NCBI GenBank assembly: GCA_903970185.1
Contig: CAJCIC010000074.1
Span: 1-49,964 of the forward strand
Length of the DNA stretch: 49,964 nt
Reading direction: 5' to 3'
DNA from: Gammaproteobacteria bacterium
Lineage (GTDB): Bacteria > Pseudomonadota > Gammaproteobacteria > Burkholderiales > Burkholderiaceae_D
This document shows, piece after piece, positions 16,563-25,487 of this stretch (position 1 is the first letter of the stretch; each line of letters begins with the position of its first letter). The notes beneath the pieces are model-generated. The model saw nothing but the letters and a program-made list of their open reading frames with translations, ran no database searches and was not told the DNA's origin. Made by a program: the position numbers and the translations under genes.

Positions 16563-17462
16563 GTGCTGCTCCTCAAACTTCTGCTCGTCCTCTTCCTTTT
16601 GTCTAGCGCCGTCATGCACTATCGCGGACGCGTGCGCCACCGCCTGTACCGCCAGGTCTTTGACCACTCCTCGTTCACGGCGCCCGTCAACGTCTTCATG
16701 CTGGCGTTCTCGGGCGTGCCACGCACAGCCTATCTGAGCGTCGAGCGCTTTCCCGAATTGGCAGAACTGCAATCCCACTGGCAGGAAATACGTGCCGAGG
16801 CGCTCGCGCTTGAAGACCAGATCAAGGCCGCAGCGCGTCACGACGACGTCGGATTCAACTCTTTTTTCAAGACCGGATGGAAACGCTTCTACCTGAAGTG
16901 GTATGGCGATGCCCACCCTTCAGCGGCGACGCTTTGCCCGCGCACGACCGAGCTTTTGGCACGCTTGCCAAGCGTCAAGGCGGCGATGTTTGCGCACCTG
17001 CCCAACGGCGCCAAGCTTGGCAAGCATCGTGACCCCTATGCCGGCAGCCTGCGCTACCACCTCGGGCTTGTCACGCCCAACGACGAGAGTTGCTTTATCG
17101 ATGTCGACGGCGAGCGCTACAGCTGGAAAGATGGTGAAGGCGTGGTCTTTGACGAGACCTTCATCCACTATGCAGAAAACAAGAGCGGCATGGATCGCAT
17201 CGTGCTCTTTTGCGACATCGAGCGGCCCATGCGTTTTCGATTCGCCGGCGCCTTGAATCGCTGGATCGGCACGCACATCGTCTCTGCGGCAAGTTCACCC
17301 AATGAAGACGGCGATGCGACCGGTGCCATCAACCGCGTTTTTCGCTACGCCCACTACGTTGGCCAGAAGCGTCGCGCTTTCAAGGCCTGGAACCGCGCCG
17401 TCTACCAGGCCACGAAGCTGGTCCTGATTGCCGCGGTCGTGGCCCTCGTCGTTTTTTACTGA
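16563..17462 (+). CDS. lpxO: LpxO-like lipid A hydroxylase (aspartyl/asparaginyl beta-hydroxylase family)
   Basis: Fe(II)/2-oxoglutarate dioxygenase of 299 residues. An N-terminal hydrophobic helix (residues about 2-15) and a C-terminal helix (about 281-298) anchor it to the inner membrane. Metal ligands are His155 and Asp157 in KHRDPYAG and His202 in FDETFIHYAEN; Arg212 probably binds 2-oxoglutarate. Length, twin anchors and the SFFKTGWKRFYLKWYG stretch match LpxO, which hydroxylates the secondary acyl chain of lipid A. Starts at GTG 16563 with no strong ribosome binding site. It converges with the MAPEG gene 4 bp away and is separated from the upstream operon by the terminator at 16422. A beta-hydroxylase with a different substrate is the alternative. 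Confidence 0.85.
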   Translation: MLLLKLLLVLFLLSSAVMHYRGRVRHRLYRQVFDHSSFTAPVNVFMLAFSGVPRTAYLSVERFPELAELQSHWQEIRAEALALEDQIKAAARHDDVGFNSFFKTGWKRFYLKWYGDAHPSAATLCPRTTELLARLPSVKAAMFAHLPNGAKLGKHRDPYAGSLRYHLGLVTPNDESCFIDVDGERYSWKDGEGVVFDETFIHYAENKSGMDRIVLFCDIERPMRFRFAGALNRWIGTHIVSAASSPNEDGDATGAINRVFRYAHYVGQKRRAFKAWNRAVYQATKLVLIAAVVALVVFY

Positions 17463-17466
17463 AGCG

Positions 17467-17856
17467 CTAGGCGCTACGCGCCTGTGCGGCCAGAAAGAAG
17501 ATCGCAATCGAGCACCCGAGGGCGGCGATCCACACGAGGCTCCGCAAGGACGGCTTGTTGCCCAGATAAAGCGCGGTGTAGGCGATGCGCAACACGACGA
17601 AGGCGCCGGCAAGAAGGTTCAGGCGCTCGGCGTTCATGCCGCTTAAGGTCGCAAAGACAACGGCCAGTCCGAAAAGCGGAAACGCCTCGAAGTGATTGCG
17701 GTGGGCATGGTCGGCGCGCCTGACCAGCCCTTCCTGACGCTCGAGCCATTGTCTTGGATCGGCGTTATCAAAACCGCGGCCGCTCGCCTTGGCGATGCCG
17801 ACCGTCGCTATCGGCAGGAGTGCCGCAATGAGAACGCACCACAGGGCAAATGTCAT
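17467..17856 (-). CDS. MAPEG family membrane protein
   Basis: A 129-residue integral membrane protein with four hydrophobic segments. The stretch RADHAHRNHFEAFPLFGLAVVF is the conserved MAPEG core, followed by LRIAYTALYLGNKPSLRSLVW. The superfamily includes microsomal glutathione transferases and eicosanoid enzymes, but bacterial members like this one have no assigned reaction. A clear AAAGGA precedes ATG 17856. It lies 34 bp after the HpaB/AbfD-like gene and probably shares its transcript. Confidence 0.85.
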   Translation of the reverse strand: MTFALWCVLIAALLPIATVGIAKASGRGFDNADPRQWLERQEGLVRRADHAHRNHFEAFPLFGLAVVFATLSGMNAERLNLLAGAFVVLRIAYTALYLGNKPSLRSLVWIAALGCSIAIFFLAAQARSA

Positions 17857-17890
17857 TGGGTAGTCCTTTTGAGACCTTCCTTGCAATTGA

Positions 17891-19453
17891 TCATGCGACG
17901 CGCTTGATCGATCGTGACGGCAATTCGGGGAGATCGACCATGATCGTCTCGCCTGGCACGCTGCAGCCCTGCGCACAGCATTTGCCGGGCTGGCGCTGGT
18001 TCGTATTCTCGCCCACCGTGACACCGCGCTCGAGCAGCCGCTCAACGAGCGCCACCTTGTCGCCAACCGGATAGTTGCGCCAGATCTCCTGCTTCATCGC
18101 AGCGGGCGAGCCGCCGCCGTGCAAACTGATCACGGAATACCAGCCCCCGGTATAAGACGCGCTCAGATCTTCGATGAAACGCGCCGTCTCGATGCGCTTG
18201 TCGTAGGGGATGTCGGGATGGGCAGACAGGACATCGGCGAGGCGCGCCGCCGTATGCGGGTTGTGATCTTCATCGGGACCGGGCAGGGCGACGATCAGGC
18301 CGCCCGAGACGGTATGGGCAATGCGCTGCATGTCGTAGATCTGGGTCGCCAAAAGCAGCTTGCCGATGTTCGAATAAACCGGATCGGGCATCAGGCTATG
18401 CGAATAGGGATCTGCCTTTGCATAGACCGAGGCGGCCACGCCACAGGCATAAAAGCCCTCGACGATCTTGATCAATTCGACCATCTGATCCTTGAGCTGG
18501 GGATCCTTGCTCACGTCAAAACCGTTGGCCTCGCACATCAAGGCGCCTGCGCCGATCAGAAGGTCGCCAAAGCCCGCGCGCGCAGCAATGCAGCTGTGAC
18601 GGTGATGCGTCGCATAGCTATAGGTCAGCGTTGCCGACTGCTGCCAGTCGCCGGCATAAAAGACGCGATCCCAGGGCACCTCGACCTCTTCGAACATCAC
18701 GACCGCCGTCGATTGCCCGTACTTCGCGGAAAAGAGGGCCGCCTTCTCACCGGGGCGCCCGGCCGGACGCGACACCATCGTCACGCCCTTGGCATCCACC
18801 GGGACGGCACAGCACAGCGCAAACGCCGCATCGGCTTCAGTCATGTTGCGGCAGGGCATGACGAGCAGTTCGTGCATGTAAGGCGCGCCCGTGACAATCG
18901 CCTTGGTACCGGAAATGACAATGCCGCGTTCGTTTTTCGCAACGACGTGCACATACGTATCGGCGTTGCCCTGCTGATGGGGACGGCGCGAGCGGTCACC
19001 CTTGGCGTCTGTCATGGCAATGCCAATCGACAGATCGTTTTGCTGGACATGGTCGAGATAGGCGCTAAAGCGCTCGACATGCGTCTTGTCGCGCGTTTCG
19101 GCATCGAGCCTTGCGCACACCTGATACAGCGCATTCATGGCATCGTGCACCAGGTAGCGCTGCGCGCAACCGGTTTCCTGGCACAGCAGACGGACCGCCT
19201 CGAGCTTGTTTAGGAGATCGCCCGAATCCGAATTGATGTGCAGCATGCGGTTGACGCGCCGACCGGTGAGGCGATCGTTGGCGAGCATGAGCGGCGCCAA
19301 CTCGGGACGCAGCGCATAGTCGTAGCTCACGCCAAGGGCGCGCACGCCCGGGGCGAAGCGCTCATCGTCGGCAACGCATTCGACACGCTCGCCATCGACA
19401 TAAACCACGGGGTGATAGCGCTTAAGCGATTCCCGATATTCCTCGGCATTCAT
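17891..19453 (-). CDS. 4-hydroxyphenylacetate 3-hydroxylase / 4-hydroxybutyryl-CoA dehydratase superfamily protein
   Basis: A 520-residue FAD-binding protein with an acyl-CoA-dehydrogenase-like fold. MTDAKGDRSRRPHQQ, then DTYVHVVAKNERGIVISGTKA, and WYSVISLHGGGSPAAMKQE near the end resemble the 4-hydroxybutyryl-CoA dehydratase (AbfD) branch. However, the [4Fe-4S] ligands known in AbfD (Cys99, Cys103, His292, Cys299) seem only partly kept: the TGCAQRY stretch has one Cys (96) with Tyr100 in the second position, and THHRHSCIAA keeps a His (284) but has Ala where the last Cys is expected. It may instead be a flavin monooxygenase or a divergent dehydratase. The C-terminus adds CCAQGC. A good GAGGAG precedes ATG 19453. 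Neighbours do not reveal a pathway. Confidence 0.72.
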   Translation of the reverse strand: MNAEEYRESLKRYHPVVYVDGERVECVADDERFAPGVRALGVSYDYALRPELAPLMLANDRLTGRRVNRMLHINSDSGDLLNKLEAVRLLCQETGCAQRYLVHDAMNALYQVCARLDAETRDKTHVERFSAYLDHVQQNDLSIGIAMTDAKGDRSRRPHQQGNADTYVHVVAKNERGIVISGTKAIVTGAPYMHELLVMPCRNMTEADAAFALCCAVPVDAKGVTMVSRPAGRPGEKAALFSAKYGQSTAVVMFEEVEVPWDRVFYAGDWQQSATLTYSYATHHRHSCIAARAGFGDLLIGAGALMCEANGFDVSKDPQLKDQMVELIKIVEGFYACGVAASVYAKADPYSHSLMPDPVYSNIGKLLLATQIYDMQRIAHTVSGGLIVALPGPDEDHNPHTAARLADVLSAHPDIPYDKRIETARFIEDLSASYTGGWYSVISLHGGGSPAAMKQEIWRNYPVGDKVALVERLLERGVTVGENTNQRQPGKCCAQGCSVPGETIMVDLPELPSRSIKRVA

Positions 19454-19487
19454 GGTCCAACTCCTCAAGGGGTGCGCCCGCGGGCGC

Positions 19488-19892
19488 CTACTGTGGTGCG
19501 GCCTTTCCAGGACACGGGTAGTTGCTGCGCAAGGCCCGCAGAAGCAGGACCTCGATGAATTCGTCACGCGTGGTCTCGGGTTTGCCGATCTCGCCATCAA
19601 TTAACGGCGTCCAGTCAATCGAAATCGGCACGTTGGGCGGCATGCAGAAAAGCGGATCGAGTTTCTCGGCCACGAGCGCGGTATTGGTCCACGCGTAGCC
19701 GGCGGCAAGGCCTGAAACATAGATCTTCAGATCGCGAAAGCGCGACACATCTGCGCCATCGCGGATATTGGTGTAATCGCGCACCGTAATGGCGTTCGCC
19801 GGCGCTGCGAGGAGAACCATCGCAAGTCCCGCCAGCGCTAAAGACACGCGTCTTACCGGGTTCACGAAGGGGCGCCTTGCGGTCATCGACAT
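19488..19892 (-). CDS. Small secreted protein, possibly Rap1a/Tai-like
   Basis: A 134-residue precursor with a signal peptide ending near LAAPANA. The mature part has two cysteines (LFCMPP and NYPCPG) that could form a disulfide. The end DEFIEVLLLRALRSNYPCPG recalls the Rap1a/Tai immunity-protein fold, but no type VI secretion gene is nearby and the match is weak. ATG 19892 and an ATG two codons later are both possible. It lies between the AlaX-like gene and the HpaB/AbfD-like gene, all in one direction with gaps of 5 and 34 bp. Confidence 0.65.
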   Translation of the reverse strand: MSMTARRPFVNPVRRVSLALAGLAMVLLAAPANAITVRDYTNIRDGADVSRFRDLKIYVSGLAAGYAWTNTALVAEKLDPLFCMPPNVPISIDWTPLIDGEIGKPETTRDEFIEVLLLRALRSNYPCPGKAAPQ

Positions 19893-19897
19893 GGCAT

Positions 19898-20578
19898 TTA
19901 GGATACCGCGTCGCCTCGGCTGCGAGCAACGGTCGCGGGCGCGCGCGCCGTGATCTCGATGCGCTCCTTGCCGCGGCCCAGATTCTTGCGCGACAGCGCC
20001 AGTTGCCCGACCTCGGAGGTACGCCTTAAGTGCGTGCCACCGCAGGCGACGCTGGCAAAGCCTTCGATGCGCCAAAAGCGCTTCTCGGACTTTCGGTCCT
20101 GCCAGTCCGACACGATCACGCAGTCGCGATCGATGACCTGCTGCGCTTGGGCCAGAATCCCGGGCAACAGCGTCGTCACAGGCTCGGGGTAAAGAAAATC
20201 GATGCGCGCCTTGTGTGCCGCAATGTGGGCACCAATCTTCTCAGTCAGGCCAAAATCGCGCATGGCAACTTCAAGCACGATCTCCGCTGCAAAATGCAGC
20301 CGCATCAGGGCATAGCGCCGCGGCCAGTCGATCACCACCTCGACCGCCTGACCGGCCTTAAGGCCGTGATTGCCAGGCATCAGGTACTGAAGATCGCCAT
20401 CGACCTGGGCCGCATTGACGACCGGCACGCCGGCGATCGTGCCGCTGTCGCTTTCCTGGCCCCCGGACTGCGCAAAAAAAATGGATTCCTCAAGCCAGAC
20501 CAGCTCGCCATCGGTGCGGGCGATGCGCGTTGTGAAGCGATCGCAATACGGCTCAAGCCAGAATTGGCGCAGGGTCAC
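19898..20578 (-). CDS. AlaX-like alanyl-tRNA editing protein with altered zinc site
   Basis: A 226-residue stand-alone relative of the AlaRS editing domain, expected to deacylate mischarged Ser/Gly-tRNA(Ala). The flexible region EESIFFAQSGGQESDSG and the second metal motif CGGTH (Cys179, His183) are clear. The first motif, normally HxxxH, reads MRLHFAAEI: His95 is kept but the second His is Glu99. Zinc binding might survive with a Glu ligand, or the specificity may differ. GTG 20578 is chosen because it overlaps the FUSC stop codon as GTGA. The longer upstream reading to 20671 lies inside FUSC. Confidence 0.8.
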   Translation of the reverse strand: MTLRQFWLEPYCDRFTTRIARTDGELVWLEESIFFAQSGGQESDSGTIAGVPVVNAAQVDGDLQYLMPGNHGLKAGQAVEVVIDWPRRYALMRLHFAAEIVLEVAMRDFGLTEKIGAHIAAHKARIDFLYPEPVTTLLPGILAQAQQVIDRDCVIVSDWQDRKSEKRFWRIEGFASVACGGTHLRRTSEVGQLALSRKNLGRGKERIEITARAPATVARSRGDAVS

Positions 20579-22758
20579 CTTGGACTTCCCTGCGGCCACG
20601 ACAGGCGCATCGGCGAGGACGCGGGCCGCGCCGTGGCGACGTCGATTTTTGCGGCAAGCCGAACCAGCCATCGTGCCTGGTCAGTGGCCTCGTTGATCTG
20701 CTGCAAGAGCATGTCAGGGCTTGGCGCTGCCAGCTCGTCTTCGATGTCATGGCGACTATCGTCTGGCGCTAGGGCTGGCGATGCCGCAAGCGCTTCTGCG
20801 TCTGCTGCCAAAGCAAAGGCACCTTCCAGTGCCAGCGATGCCGCCTCGACCTCGCGCGTCAACTGAAAGGCCGGCGCGCCGGAGACATTTTCAAGCGAAT
20901 GATGCAAGGCCGTCATGCGTGATGCGAAGGTATAGCTGGTGGTGATGAAATCGTTGAGTTCGGAGACTGCGCGTTGCTGGCCGCGGGGTTCATTGAGCAT
21001 GCGGCGAAATGTCGCAGACGTCAGCGCTATCGTATCGAAAAGCGACTTGCGGGCAAGTCGGTAGTCGTTATCCGTGCGCGCCGAGGCGAAGATGATGTGC
21101 ACATAGCGGGCGTGCGCCTTCATCAGCGTACGGACCTGCCCGGAAATGGTGAGGTGTTCCCAGCTCGGCAAGACGAAGCTGAAAAGAAATGCCAGGAGTG
21201 CGCCAACCAGCGTGTCAACCAGGCGTTCGGAAATGGCAAAAGGGGCGCCGGGATTGAGAAAGTGAACCTGCAGCACGGCAAGGACACAGGCGGCAGCGGC
21301 GGTATAGCGATAATTGATGACGGCAAAGGCGTGCGCAAAGCCAAGAGCGACCAGCAGCACGAGGACCTCGACGGCCACGCCCGGCTTGAAATGCAGCAGT
21401 GCGGCGATGAACACGCAACCCAAAAGCGTGCCCAGAATGCGGTCGTTGCGGCGCTGGCGCGTGACGCTGTAGTTGGCCCTGAGAATCACGGCGACGGTCA
21501 AGAGGATCCAGTAGCTGTGCGTGGAATAGGGCAGCACATGGGCCAGGACCCATCCTGTGACCATGGCGAGCGTAAGCCGAATGGCAAAGCGCATGACGGG
21601 CGAGTTGAGGCTGAATTCACCCAACAGCGCGCTCGGCGCAAAGGCAATGCCCGACAGAAACGGCTTGACCTCGAGGCCTTCGGGCAAGGCCACGTTGGGG
21701 TTCGGATCGCGAATCATCGCGTGCACCTCGCCGATCAGCGCAATCGACGCGCTCAATCTGTCGAACACACCTTCGAGTGCGAGAAGGCCCGCCCGGTCGG
21801 CATCCGATAGAGCGGCAGCGCCAAGCCGCTCAAGCTCATGGCGAATGGCGATCGTCTCGGCCTTGTAGATGACCGCATGCGGGGCCTCGCGCCCACGCAA
21901 GATGGCATAGCCGATGCGACGCAGGTCGAGTGCCGCCTTTTGCGCCAGGTCACGCAAAAACATCATGACGTCGGTGGCAGCGAATGCCTCGTGCAGCAGC
22001 CCGTAGTCCGTATGGCTCGCAAACACACGCTCGGAAATATCCAGCGTGCCGATCAGGATGCGCGCAAGGCGCACGTGCCTTGCGCCCGCCATGCGGCGAA
22101 AAACCAGGTCGCGTGCGGCCTGCTGCTTCTCGATCAGGCTGACCTGCACGCCCACCAGCGCGCTGTAGCACTGGTTCAGGTCGGCGTCCTTCTGGAAAAA
22201 TGCCGCCTTGGCATCGAGATAGTGCGCAAGCTCGAACACCGACTCCGCCAGGGCCTGCCTCTTGGTCCGAAAGGACAAGAAGGAGGCGCTTAGCAGCGCG
22301 TACGACGCATAAAGCAGGGCGCCAATGCCAAACCACGCCGCGTGCTCGACAAATCCGGACTCGAGCTTCGGGCTGCCAATGCCAATCACCAGCGCAAACA
22401 GCACGACAAAGCTAAGCGCGATGGCCTTCTTGCCGTACACGTTGAGAAGTCCAGACAGGATACTGATGAAAAAAACGCCCAGGAGCTCGGTCACCTGGTG
22501 CAGGTGCAACCAACTCACGATCAGACTCAACAGCGTCGTCAATAGCGCCGCGCTAAACAGCTGGAGCGCTTTCAGGCGAACGGGTCCTGGCTGATCGACG
22601 ATGCTGACGCAAACCGCGCCGGAGGCAGCGGTTACGGCAAGGGCGGCGCCCTCGAATGCACCGACGCCAAGCGCGATCGCACCAACGCCAATCGATACTT
22701 GCGCGCCACTCGTGATGTACTGGCTAAAGAGCAGCTGCTTGAAATTGGATGTTGCCAT
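20575..22758 (-). CDS. FUSC/YccS family inner-membrane protein
   Basis: A 727-residue protein with two groups of about five to six transmembrane helices (roughly residues 15-160 and 385-525), separated by a cytoplasmic helical domain and followed by a C-terminal soluble region. The second helix group contains the family stretch YWILLTVAVILRANYSVTRQRRNDRILGTLLGC. This is the FUSC (YccS/AaeB-like) architecture, linked to export of aromatic acids or unknown solutes. No membrane-fusion partner gene is adjacent. The stop overlaps the AlaX-like start (GTGA). About 300 bp upstream is shared with the divergent 2OG oxygenase. Confidence 0.85.
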   Translation of the reverse strand: MATSNFKQLLFSQYITSGAQVSIGVGAIALGVGAFEGAALAVTAASGAVCVSIVDQPGPVRLKALQLFSAALLTTLLSLIVSWLHLHQVTELLGVFFISILSGLLNVYGKKAIALSFVVLFALVIGIGSPKLESGFVEHAAWFGIGALLYASYALLSASFLSFRTKRQALAESVFELAHYLDAKAAFFQKDADLNQCYSALVGVQVSLIEKQQAARDLVFRRMAGARHVRLARILIGTLDISERVFASHTDYGLLHEAFAATDVMMFLRDLAQKAALDLRRIGYAILRGREAPHAVIYKAETIAIRHELERLGAAALSDADRAGLLALEGVFDRLSASIALIGEVHAMIRDPNPNVALPEGLEVKPFLSGIAFAPSALLGEFSLNSPVMRFAIRLTLAMVTGWVLAHVLPYSTHSYWILLTVAVILRANYSVTRQRRNDRILGTLLGCVFIAALLHFKPGVAVEVLVLLVALGFAHAFAVINYRYTAAAACVLAVLQVHFLNPGAPFAISERLVDTLVGALLAFLFSFVLPSWEHLTISGQVRTLMKAHARYVHIIFASARTDNDYRLARKSLFDTIALTSATFRRMLNEPRGQQRAVSELNDFITTSYTFASRMTALHHSLENVSGAPAFQLTREVEAASLALEGAFALAADAEALAASPALAPDDSRHDIEDELAAPSPDMLLQQINEATDQARWLVRLAAKIDVATARPASSPMRLSWPQGSPR

Positions 22759-23056
22759 GTCGATACATCAAAAGCAGCCGGGGATGCGCTGGGACTGCCC
22801 GCGTGCGCCCTGCCGGCGTGTGGCGCAAGGGTGGTGCATGCGTGGCAGGCGGTCACGGCTTTGGCCGAGGTCACGCCCTCTGCCTTTGGTCGGCAAGGCG
22901 CAATGGGCACTGATCCGGCAGGTCAGCATGGCATCGAAGTAGACACAGGAGCAAGCAGCGCTCTACTATCTCACAAGCGCTGCATCGGGCACCTCGCCAA
23001 CAGCCTTGCCAGCGGCGCAGACGTCCCGATCCGATATCACGACCGATCCGAATGCC

Positions 23057-23989
23057 ATGCAAGATGCCAAGGCCGCATATCCGCGCCTCTCCCCGGAAAC
23101 CATCGTCAGGGTATCGCTGCTGCTGGAGGGCGGACACGAGCACACGGTGTGGTTTGCCGCCAACGACCCGGCACTGATTGCGCTTTTGAACATCTTCGTG
23201 CAAAGCCGCACGCAAGCGGGCCGCGAAGGCCTGGTGGAGATTGCCATCGATGGCGGACGACGCTCGCTTTGCTTTGACCGCTCGAGCCTTGTCGCCGTGA
23301 TCACCGAGCCGCCCCTTGTTCTTGGCGCCATCAACGCGCCTGCGCCAGCCGTGCCTTTGCGCGCGGTTCCGACACCGCCACCGCCGGCAGAAAATCCCCC
23401 GGTGATAAAGGCCCGGGCGTTGCGCCTTGAGAATTTCCTGTCTGAAGAAGAACACGCAGCGCTCCTGCACTACGCCATCGCCAACGAAAAGAATTTCGTC
23501 TCGACGCGCGTCGAGACCGATGACGTCGACTACCGCGCATCTGCGGTGCTCTACGAGTTTCCTCACTTTGCAGCCTTGATGCGCGAGCGCGTCACGGCAA
23601 GCCTGCCCAGGCTTTTCAGTCATTTCGGCATGACGCCGTTTGTGCCGAGCACGATCGAATCACAACTGACTGCGCACAACGACGGTCACTTCTACCGCGT
23701 GCACAACGACAATGGCAGCGCCGGCACCGCGACGCGGGCGCTCTCCTACGTTTACTATTTCAACCGCCAGCCGCGCGGCTTCGCAGGCGGTGCGCTGCGC
23801 CTTTATGACACGCGCGTCGAGAACAGCTTTTATGTCCAGGCGTCGTCGTTTACCGATCTCGAACCGGTCGATAACAGCATCGTCTTCTTCCTGCCCTATT
23901 TCATGCATGAAGTCCTGCCCGTCGCCTGCCCGTCGAAAGCCTTTGCCGACAGCCGCTTCACCATCAATGGCTGGCTGCGAACGGCCTAA
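23057..23989 (+). CDS. 2OG-Fe(II) oxygenase (prolyl-4-hydroxylase type) with extra N-terminal domain
   Basis: A 310-residue protein. The C-terminal half (about 125-310) is a prolyl-4-hydroxylase-type dioxygenase: HFYRVHNDN gives His216 and Asp218, the distal His lies in FFLPYFMHEVLPV, and the closing DSRFTINGWLR supplies the 2-oxoglutarate-binding Arg. The first 90 residues form a separate alpha/beta region (SLLLEGGHEHTVWFAANDP, then GLVEIAIDGGRR) that I do not recognise, joined by a Pro-rich linker. The substrate is unknown. ATG 23057 is used; an in-frame TTG at 23006 is possible and neither has a good ribosome binding site. The 298 bp between this ATG and the divergent FUSC start hold no gene I can support. 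Confidence 0.8.
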   Translation: MQDAKAAYPRLSPETIVRVSLLLEGGHEHTVWFAANDPALIALLNIFVQSRTQAGREGLVEIAIDGGRRSLCFDRSSLVAVITEPPLVLGAINAPAPAVPLRAVPTPPPPAENPPVIKARALRLENFLSEEEHAALLHYAIANEKNFVSTRVETDDVDYRASAVLYEFPHFAALMRERVTASLPRLFSHFGMTPFVPSTIESQLTAHNDGHFYRVHNDNGSAGTATRALSYVYYFNRQPRGFAGGALRLYDTRVENSFYVQASSFTDLEPVDNSIVFFLPYFMHEVLPVACPSKAFADSRFTINGWLRTA

Positions 23990-24010
23990 GCGCAGCATGT
24001 CCCGGCGGTC

Positions 24011-24895
24011 TTAGCGCGCCGTCCTCGCCGCGAGCACGACTTCTGCGAAGGTCCGTGCGAATGCGAAGGCGTCCCCGGGCCAGCGCGCCGAAACGTAGAC
24101 GCCGTCCTTGACCACGTGCGCGGGCCTAAAATCCGATGGCGAATCGCGAAACATGCCGCTTGTCTTTCGAAAATGATCGGGCGCACGCGCTGCCACGTCG
24201 ACAAAATCCTCCTTGCGCCTGAGCGTTCGCGTGACCTCCGCTTCGACACTTCTTGCGCCTTCCGGCTCGCCTTTTTCCTCCGTATAAGTCCGGTAATAGT
24301 CAGGATCCCAAAAGCGGGCGAAATAGCGCGTCAGGTTCCACGCGGAACGCTCGAGCGCCCAGGTCAGCGCCGTCGTCTTGCGACCATACAAGACCGAGCG
24401 CCCGGTGATTCTTGACGTGCTGCGCGCCGCCAAAACGACGCCGTGGCAGATGGCAGCGACCGGCCGGCCGCTATCGAAAAAGTCGGCGACCAGTCCCTGC
24501 AGCAGGGGACTTTCGAGAAAAGCGCGCATACCGCGCGCGCGATGACCGCCCGCAAGAAGCAGCGCGTCGAAGTCGCCAGCCTCAAGTGCTGCGTAGGGAA
24601 GAGGTGTGGTAAACGCGGCATCAAGACGCATCGCAGCGTAGGCGCTGCGGGCATCGCGGTTGGCACGCAGCAAGCGCCCGACCACCCGGATCTTGCGCAA
24701 TCCCCAAAGCTGGCCCCAGCAGTCGAGCCCTGCCCCCGTAAGCATCAGCTCGTCGGCATGCGCCTCGCGGCCGAGCGGCGTGGCGAACACGACGTCGATG
24801 CCGCTTGCTTTCATGACACGGTAAGGAACGGCAACTTCGGTCGGATCGAAGTCGCGATCGGGAAGCGGAATCAGGACGCGCGGCATGACGGCCAT
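24011..24895 (-). CDS. DJ-1/PfpI (type 1 glutamine amidotransferase-like) protein
   Basis: A 294-residue protein. VLIPLPDRDFDPTEVAVPYRVM opens a DJ-1/PfpI fold; the nucleophile elbow is AAICHGVVLAA with Cys150 and adjacent His151, preceded by ALLLAGGHRARGM. Family members act as glyoxalases, deglycases or chaperones, or are uncharacterised. The roughly 110 residues after the fold (TRYFARFWDPDYYRTYTEE onward) form a longer tail than in typical PfpI proteins. ATG 24886 is an alternative start. It converges on the 2OG oxygenase, with 21 bp between stops. Confidence 0.8.
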   Translation of the reverse strand: MAVMPRVLIPLPDRDFDPTEVAVPYRVMKASGIDVVFATPLGREAHADELMLTGAGLDCWGQLWGLRKIRVVGRLLRANRDARSAYAAMRLDAAFTTPLPYAALEAGDFDALLLAGGHRARGMRAFLESPLLQGLVADFFDSGRPVAAICHGVVLAARSTSRITGRSVLYGRKTTALTWALERSAWNLTRYFARFWDPDYYRTYTEEKGEPEGARSVEAEVTRTLRRKEDFVDVAARAPDHFRKTSGMFRDSPSDFRPAHVVKDGVYVSARWPGDAFAFARTFAEVVLAARTAR

Positions 24896-25057
24896 CTTCC
24901 CTTCTCGCCTGCGAAAGCGCAAACCCGAAGGCGCCGCGCGATCGATGCGCTGCAGGTGGTAGCATAACGCCAGCGTTGCCCTTGCGTGCCATGCACGCCA
25001 GAGCCAGCCGCACTGCCTTTCCTATGCGAAGTGTTCCACGCTCGCACCGAGCCCGTC

Positions 25058-25396
25058 ATGAATCTTGATCCGAGTCGTCTTAACGCTGTGACGCTGCCTT
25101 TGGGCCTCGCCTCGCGCCGTTCTTTCAGAAGCCGACTCGTGGCCCTGCTTACGCTTTTCGCATTTGCCTGGCTGATGCTCGTTGGCGCGACGCACTTTCA
25201 CGAGCAGCAGGCGGCCGACGATGACTGTCCGGTGTGCTCGGCCGTTGTGCACCAGACGGCGTCAAGTCCGGTGCCGCCGGCGCTGCCCTTGGCCACCTTC
25301 GTTTTGCTCTACCCGCTGGATGTTCCTGCCGGATGCCCCGCGGACTATGTCTCGCACAGCGTCACCCCCCCGATCTGCGGTCCCCCGACCGCCTAA
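25058..25396 (+). CDS. Small membrane/periplasmic protein with HFH and CPVC motifs
   Basis: A 112-residue protein with a cytoplasmic basic start, one hydrophobic segment (about residues 26-45) and then THFHEQQAADDDCPVCSAVVHQ. The His and Cys pairs right after the membrane segment suggest metal or haem-type ligand binding, as in DUF2946-like proteins. The rest is Pro-rich with two further Cys. It lies 91 bp upstream of a TonB-dependent receptor in the same direction, a frequent arrangement for metal-uptake loci. The function is inferred from context only. Confidence 0.65.
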   Translation: MNLDPSRLNAVTLPLGLASRRSFRSRLVALLTLFAFAWLMLVGATHFHEQQAADDDCPVCSAVVHQTASSPVPPALPLATFVLLYPLDVPAGCPADYVSHSVTPPICGPPTA

Positions 25397-25487
25397 GTCC
25401 ATCGCGCGCCCTGCGCGCCTTTGACCCAAGGCCATCCGAGACGATGGCGCCTTGGATGCTGATCGACGTTATTCGGGGATTCACCTC

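Noticed and set aside
19488-19892. Confident type VI secretion immunity call for the small secreted protein
   Set aside because: Only a weak resemblance at the C-terminus, and no effector or secretion genes nearby.
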